Assembly: GCF_013315815.1 (NCBI RefSeq)
Contig: NZ_CP046051.1
Location: 1,970,001-1,989,979, forward strand
Source of the DNA: Caproicibacterium lactatifermentans
GTDB lineage: Bacteria > Bacillota > Clostridia > Oscillospirales > Acutalibacteraceae
DNA: 19,979 nt
Reading direction: 5' to 3'
In this document: positions 16,749 to 19,979 of the stretch, one piece after another
Layout: each line of letters starts with the position of its first letter
How positions within the stretch are numbered: the stretch's first letter is position 1
Made by a program: the position numbers and the translations under genes
The notes under the pieces: generated by a model
Seen by the model: the letters and a program-made list of their open reading frames with translations, nothing else
The model's database searches: none
What the model was told of the DNA's origin: nothing

Positions 16749-16783
16749 AAAAAGAGCGGCTGGACTCGGAAAGCCCGCCGCTC
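16749..16783 (-). terminator. Terminator between jag and mnmE
   Basis: On the minus strand GAGCGGC-GGGC, the loop TTTCCGA, then GTCC-A-GCCGCTC form an 11-base stem with one bulged A, followed by TTTTTG. The mnmE ribosome binding site AAAGGAGG begins only 4 bases past the T-run. It could therefore control mnmE expression as well as end the jag message. Confidence 0.85.
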
Positions 16784-16844
16784 CTGTATCATTTCTGATT
16801 GGATGCTGTTCTTTTTTAAAAAACAGAAATAAAAATGTACGGAA

Positions 16845-17690
16845 TTATCGCTGCTGTTCGTTGTCCCGGCTGGTATGGCCATGCAGCGGCACCGACGGAC
16901 ACTCTTCCGCCGGGTGGCGGTCCTGCTGTTCCGAAGACGGACGGCCGCTGTTTCTCGGGCCGGACGGGCGATGACGCGAACCATTGCCGTAAGGCTTTCT
17001 TCCACCCTGTTGATGTCCGTATCCCGTGTGCCCGCTTCTTCTATGCGGCTGATACCGTTCGCCGCCCTCCGGACCAATCACAACATGGCGGGTCTGGTCC
17101 TTGCCCTCACTCCAGCTGATGGCACCAGACACTTCCTGCACCGCCGTGTGAATAATACGGCGTTCATAGGGATTCATCGGCTCCAGGGAGTTGTTGCGGC
17201 CAGACTTAACCGCTTTCGCTGCCAGCTTCTTGCCCAACGCCTCCAGCGTTTCCCGACGTTTTTCCCGGTAGCCGCCGATGTCCAGCGTAATGCGATAATA
17301 GCTGTCTTCCGATTGATTCGCCACCAAACCCGCCAGGTACTGCAGGGCGTCCAGTGTTTCGCCGCGGTGCCCAATGATAAACCCAATGTCGCCGCCAGAA
17401 ATGGAAAGCATAGCACCGCCTTCCTCCTTCTGTACATCTATCTGTAACTCCGGCAAACCGATATTGTTCAGGATACTTTCAAGGTAAGAGGCAGCTTTTT
17501 CAGCGGGGCCTTCCTCCACAAAAGCACGTACTTTTGCGGGGCTTCCGCCAAAAAGACCCAGTGTTTTTTTCACCGGCATTTCCAGAATTTCAAATTCCGC
17601 CTCATCCGGTTCCACACCCAGTTCACGGCACGCCGCCACGCGGGCCGCTTCCACCGTTTCACCGGTTTCAATCGCTTCTCTGCGCATCAC
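16845..17690 (-). CDS. jag: RNA-binding protein Jag/KhpB (SpoIIIJ-associated)
   Basis: This is a three-domain RNA-binding protein next to yidC, as in most Firmicutes; in streptococci and Bacillus it binds many transcripts with KhpA and affects cell elongation. It has 281 residues. The start is GTG at 17690 (7 bases after GGAGG) or the ATG at 17687; both are possible. Jag_N spans about 4-55 (ARVAACRELGVEPDEAEFEI, KKTLGLFGG). The KH domain spans about 75-145 with its loop IIGHRG at 105-110. R3H spans about 150-210, with the signature Arg177/His181 in ERRIIHTAVQ. Residues 214-281 form an unusual tail rich in His, Gly, Arg, Gln, Pro and Ser (HRRSGHTGYGHQQGGRKPYG), probably disordered and RNA-binding. 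A terminator follows. Confidence 0.95.
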   Translation of the reverse strand: MMRREAIETGETVEAARVAACRELGVEPDEAEFEILEMPVKKTLGLFGGSPAKVRAFVEEGPAEKAASYLESILNNIGLPELQIDVQKEEGGAMLSISGGDIGFIIGHRGETLDALQYLAGLVANQSEDSYYRITLDIGGYREKRRETLEALGKKLAAKAVKSGRNNSLEPMNPYERRIIHTAVQEVSGAISWSEGKDQTRHVVIGPEGGERYQPHRRSGHTGYGHQQGGRKPYGNGSRHRPSGPRNSGRPSSEQQDRHPAEECPSVPLHGHTSRDNEQQR

Positions 17691-17788
17691 ACAGTATCCT
17701 CCTTTATATGCAAAACCTAGTCAACAGATATAGAGAAATGTGGCTGCGCCCCGACCTCACATCTCCTGGGGAAAAGGGCGCAGAAATG

Positions 17789-18928
17789 TTACTTTTTCTG
17801 GCCCATATAATCCGATTTGCTCTGCGGCTTTAAGGCTCCCTTATTCTTTTTCTGTCCGCCGGATTTTGCCTTTTTCTTGCCGGCTGCCGCATTGTCCACC
17901 GCAACCTGGTTATAGTTGCGCACACGGCTCTCCAGCTCCTGCTGAATTTCCGGTTCCAGCGGTTTCATGGCAGCCTCTCGCTGGTTCATCAGCAGAACAT
18001 GGGAGCCTTCCGCCTCTGCGGTCAGCATCTGCGGAGAATAATACTTCTGCATCATCCACGCACGGACCAGGTTCATAAGGCCGCTGACGGCATAGTACAA
18101 GCTCATAGCTGCCGGCAGCGTACAGGTGATATATCCAAAGAACAAAGGCATCAGCACCATGAAAACGGTCATGCAGCCCTGCTGCGGCTGTGCCTGTCCC
18201 ATTTTTTTCTGGCTGTAAGTCATATAAACCGTTGCAATCATCTGCAGAGCGATACTGGCAAAGGGGAGAATAAACAGCGGTGTCGTAAAAATTGTGCTCC
18301 AGAACTGTCCCGCTACTGCTGGTGTCTGCAGCAGATTCAGCCCCAGGAACATAAAGCTGCCGCTGAAAGTGGTCAGTTTCTGCATATCATAGGGGCTGAA
18401 AATGTTTGTCAGATAGGGCTGAATCAGGTGGAAGTCCTTCGCAATGTCCAGCTGGCGGTACATACTAGCATAGTTGCCCATCGTGCTGGCCAATGCATCC
18501 CCCGGCACACGCTGAATCAAGTCAGCAGCTTTTGACACAGCACCGGCATCCACATGCAGCACGTTGGTCAGCGGGCTGGCGTAGGCCCAGAACATAGCCA
18601 TAAAGATAAGCATTGGCAGAAGCGTCATCAGGCAGCCGCTTCCCATGCCGCCCATGCCTTCCTTTTCATAAAGCTCCTGCTGTGCTTCCATCAGTTTTGG
18701 CTTGTCATTGGCGTAAATTTTCTTCAGTTCCTGCATTTTCTTCTGCATGCGCATACTGCCGGACATTGTTTTCTGCTGTTTGATGTACATGGGAAAACTC
18801 AGCAGCTGCAAAATAACAGTGAACAAAATGACAGCAACACCGTAGTTGCGCACCACATAGTACAGGCCATATAGCGGGTAGCCAATCAGCCAGCCAAGCC
18901 CGTTAAAAATATTATTAAAAAAATTCAT
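17789..18928 (-). CDS. yidC: Membrane protein insertase YidC/Oxa1
   Basis: This inserts and folds membrane proteins, alone or with SecYEG, in the cytoplasmic membrane. It has 379 residues from the ATG at 18928 (MNFFNNIFNGLGWLIGYPLY); the longer frame to 19012 overlaps yidD and has no ribosome binding site. Hydrophobic segments lie at about 5-22, 30-50 (GVAVILFTVILQLLSFPMYI), 98-118, 190-210, 222-250 and 270-295. The family signature of a cytoplasmic helical hairpin between the first two core segments (KQQKTMSGSMRMQKKMQELKKIY) is present. There is no lipobox Cys, so unlike Bacillus SpoIIIJ it is not a lipoprotein. The Lys-rich C-terminal tail (GKKKAKSGGQKKNKGALK) probably contacts the ribosome. 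It is larger than the Bacillus protein. Confidence 0.96.
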   Translation of the reverse strand: MNFFNNIFNGLGWLIGYPLYGLYYVVRNYGVAVILFTVILQLLSFPMYIKQQKTMSGSMRMQKKMQELKKIYANDKPKLMEAQQELYEKEGMGGMGSGCLMTLLPMLIFMAMFWAYASPLTNVLHVDAGAVSKAADLIQRVPGDALASTMGNYASMYRQLDIAKDFHLIQPYLTNIFSPYDMQKLTTFSGSFMFLGLNLLQTPAVAGQFWSTIFTTPLFILPFASIALQMIATVYMTYSQKKMGQAQPQQGCMTVFMVLMPLFFGYITCTLPAAMSLYYAVSGLMNLVRAWMMQKYYSPQMLTAEAEGSHVLLMNQREAAMKPLEPEIQQELESRVRNYNQVAVDNAAAGKKKAKSGGQKKNKGALKPQSKSDYMGQKK

Positions 18929-18950
18929 AATACGACTTTTCTCCCTTATA

Positions 18951-19205
18951 TCAGGACTTCCGCTTTTTTTGTTTTTTCTCTTTTTTCCCTCTCTTTTCCG
19001 GCACAGGATCATAGCCGCCCCGGCTGAAAGGGTTGCACCGCAGCACCCGCCACAACGCCAGCAGCCCGCCTTTCAGCGGGCCAAAACGCTCCACCGCCTC
19101 TATGGCATAGTTGGAGCATGTGGGGATATATTTACAGCACGGCCCGTGCAACGGGGAGATATTCCGCTGATAAAAGTGCAGCAGCCACAGCAGCAGCCGC
19201 TTCAA
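18951..19205 (-). CDS. yidD: Membrane protein insertion efficiency factor YidD
   Basis: This is a small amphipathic protein of 84 residues that aids YidC-dependent insertion at the inner face of the membrane. The family signature [20 protein letters not shown] (23-42) with three Cys and the following [24 protein letters not shown] is complete. The start is TTG at 19205, which overlaps the rnpA stop as TTGA, giving translational coupling; no in-frame ATG lies close by and the upstream ribosome binding site is weak. The Lys/Arg-rich tail ([14 protein letters not shown]) is likely cytoplasmic. It sits between rnpA and yidC, the usual order. Confidence 0.94.
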   Translation of the reverse strand: MKRLLLWLLHFYQRNISPLHGPCCKYIPTCSNYAIEAVERFGPLKGGLLALWRVLRCNPFSRGGYDPVPEKRGKKEKKQKKRKS

Positions 19206-19534
19206 TGCAGCAGGCCTGCTTTCTTCAGTTGCTTCTCCATTGCATACTTTACCGCCGTGCTTTTCACGTGCGGTGTTTTTGCGCGTGCCACAAAAATGAA
19301 GTCATAGCCGGGCTTAATCCGCGGAAGCAGGGCCCGGAACGCAGCCCGAATAACCCTGCGGGAACGGTTGCGCTGTACGGCATTTCCAATTTTTTTGCTG
19401 GTTGTAATACCCATCCGCACTTTTTTGCAGCGGTTTTTCAGGGCATAACAGACGACCACCGGGCTGACAAGGTTTTTTCCTCTGCCATAAATGCGCCGGA
19501 AATCTCTGTTTTCTTTGATAGGTTCGTACTCCAT
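19202..19534 (-). CDS. rnpA: Ribonuclease P protein component
   Basis: This is the protein subunit of RNase P, which with the catalytic RNA trims tRNA 5' ends. It has 110 residues from the ATG at 19534, 9 bases after GGAG; the frame to 19570 lacks a ribosome binding site. The signature segment [20 protein letters not shown] (RNR motif) is present, preceded by the aromatic-basic N-terminus [14 protein letters not shown] that forms the pre-tRNA leader cleft. The C-terminal [23 protein letters not shown] helix is normal. It follows rpmH across a hairpin and is coupled to yidD by a 4-base overlap. Confidence 0.96.
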   Translation of the reverse strand: MEYEPIKENRDFRRIYGRGKNLVSPVVVCYALKNRCKKVRMGITTSKKIGNAVQRNRSRRVIRAAFRALLPRIKPGYDFIFVARAKTPHVKSTAVKYAMEKQLKKAGLLH

Positions 19535-19558
19535 ACGGTCAGCTCCGTTACATACAAA

Positions 19559-19585
19559 GAAAGGCCACACGAATGGTGGCCCTTA
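19559..19585 (-). terminator. Hairpin between rpmH and rnpA (partial terminator)
   Basis: On the minus strand GGGCCAC, a 7-base loop CATTCGT, then GTGGCC form a stem followed by TTTCTTTG. The rnpA ribosome binding site is about 15 bases further on. A hairpin here would let rpmH be made in excess over rnpA, as in other bacteria; termination is likely partial. Confidence 0.65.
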
Positions 19586-19596
19586 GTTTGCCTTCA

Positions 19597-19731
19597 TCAG
19601 TAGGTCAGGCGTGCCCGGCCCTTGGCTCTGCGGCGTGCAAGAACCTTGCGGCCGTTTCTGGTGGACATTCTCTTGCGGAAACCATGTTCCTTCTTGCGGT
19701 GCAGCTTCTTCGGCTGATACGTTCTTTTCAT
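19597..19731 (-). CDS. rpmH: 50S ribosomal protein L34
   Basis: This encodes L34, a 44-residue basic protein of the large ribosomal subunit. The sequence [20 protein letters not shown] is followed by [20 protein letters not shown] and RLTY, the full length and sequence pattern of the family. The ATG at 19731 follows AAAGGAGG. It is short, so it overlaps a longer false frame on the same strand. It is the first gene left of dnaA, divergent from it, with its own strong promoter at 19773-19802, and it leads into rnpA. Confidence 0.98.
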   Translation of the reverse strand: MKRTYQPKKLHRKKEHGFRKRMSTRNGRKVLARRRAKGRARLTY

Positions 19732-19772
19732 AGGTAAAAACCTCCTTTCGGAATAAACCTTTGCAAGATAGC

Positions 19773-19802
19773 ATTATATCTTATTTTTGCAGAGCCTGTC
19801 AA
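19773..19802 (-). promoter_or_regulatory. rpmH promoter
   Basis: The minus strand shows perfect TTGACA (19797-19802) and TATAAT (19773-19778) hexamers with an 18-base spacer. It is divergent from the dnaA promoter about 70 bases away. Confidence 0.9.
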
Positions 19803-19870
19803 GTTTTTATCTCCTAATAAAGGACCAAAAGAGCAAAAAAAAAGACCCATGCAGCCCTTTCTTCCGTTTC

Positions 19871-19899
19871 TTGCCTTATATTCGTGTTTATGCTACAAT
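19871..19899 (+). promoter_or_regulatory. Candidate dnaA promoter
   Basis: TTGCCT (19871-19876), a 17-base spacer and TACAAT (19894-19899) with an extended -10 TG two bases upstream. The start is near 19906, about 70 bases before the presumed dnaA ATG. I see no DnaA box in it. Confidence 0.7.
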
Positions 19900-19962
19900 G
19901 AAATAGTGTATCATTTAAATAATGGATTGGACTGCCTTTTTCCTATAAAAACGTCACTGTAC

Positions 19963-19979
19963 AGAGGAGAGCTGAACAT
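19963..19979 (+). other. dnaA: Ribosome binding site and first two bases of presumed dnaA
   Basis: The window ends in AGAGGAGAGCTGAACAT. GAGGAGA is a good Shine-Dalgarno sequence, and the final AT at 19978-19979 would begin an ATG if the next base is G. The identity as dnaA rests only on the divergent rpmH neighbour, which flanks dnaA in nearly all Firmicutes; no coding residues are in the window. Confidence 0.6.

Noticed and set aside
19263..19278. TTTTCACGTGCGGTGT as a third parS
   Set aside because: Only the left half and centre match; the right half is not GAAACA, and it lies in rnpA coding sequence.
19583..19774. 63-residue minus-strand ORF over rpmH
   Set aside because: It is out of frame with L34, which is full length and has a strong ribosome binding site at 19731.

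Overview
The window is the origin-proximal left arm of a low-to-mid GC, Gram-positive chromosome. It most likely comes from a spore-forming member of the Clostridia in the Oscillospirales/Ruminococcaceae neighbourhood (clostridial cluster IV). The evidence is the gene order rpmH-rnpA-yidD-yidC-jag-mnmE-mnmG-rsmG-noc-parA-parB leading away from dnaA, two parS sites, a SleB-type spore cortex hydrolase, the style of the 16S gene and a 16S-tRNA-Ile-tRNA-Ala-23S operon. The taxonomic placement is inference from gene content and general 16S appearance, not from a search.

Layout from right to left. The last bases (19963-19979) are the ribosome binding site and the first two bases of a plus-strand gene, almost certainly dnaA, with its own promoter at 19871-19899. 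Everything to the left, except sleB, is on the minus strand and so runs in the direction of fork movement if the origin lies beside dnaA. 19802-16845 holds rpmH, rnpA, yidD, yidC and jag (ribosome, RNase P and membrane insertion). 16727-12662 holds mnmE, mnmG and rsmG (tRNA wobble uridine and 16S methylation). 12463-9821 holds noc, parA and parB (nucleoid occlusion and origin segregation). 9759-7619 holds serS and an acyl-ACP thioesterase. 7513-5828 is a guaB gene with its own promoter and a structured leader. 5756-5361 is a Met-Glu-Val tRNA operon with a consensus promoter and a terminator. 5321-4770 is an orphan lipoprotein gene, and 4620-4408 is a broken XRE-type regulator. 4200-3505 is sleB, the only plus-strand gene. 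3416-1 is an rRNA operon with a near-consensus promoter and an A-tract UP region, running off the left edge inside 23S.

The ParA, ParB and Noc proteins share this locus with two perfect parS palindromes, one just upstream of the parAB promoter and one inside mnmG, giving a compact segregation centre near the origin. MnmE and MnmG form one tRNA-modifying complex. RnpA, YidD and YidC are classic origin-linked partners. Intrinsic terminators sit immediately before several downstream ribosome binding sites (mnmE, mnmG, the thioesterase, rnpA), so the apparent operon is punctuated rather than one continuous message.

I do not see a clearly new multi-gene system, CRISPR array, insertion sequence or prophage. 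The most notable points are an IMP dehydrogenase whose sequence and residue numbering match, as recalled, the Tritrichomonas foetus enzyme, a terminator-like hairpin in its leader, a Noc that lacks the usual N-terminal membrane-targeting helix, the frameshifted XRE remnant, and the lack of recognisable DnaA boxes between rpmH and dnaA.
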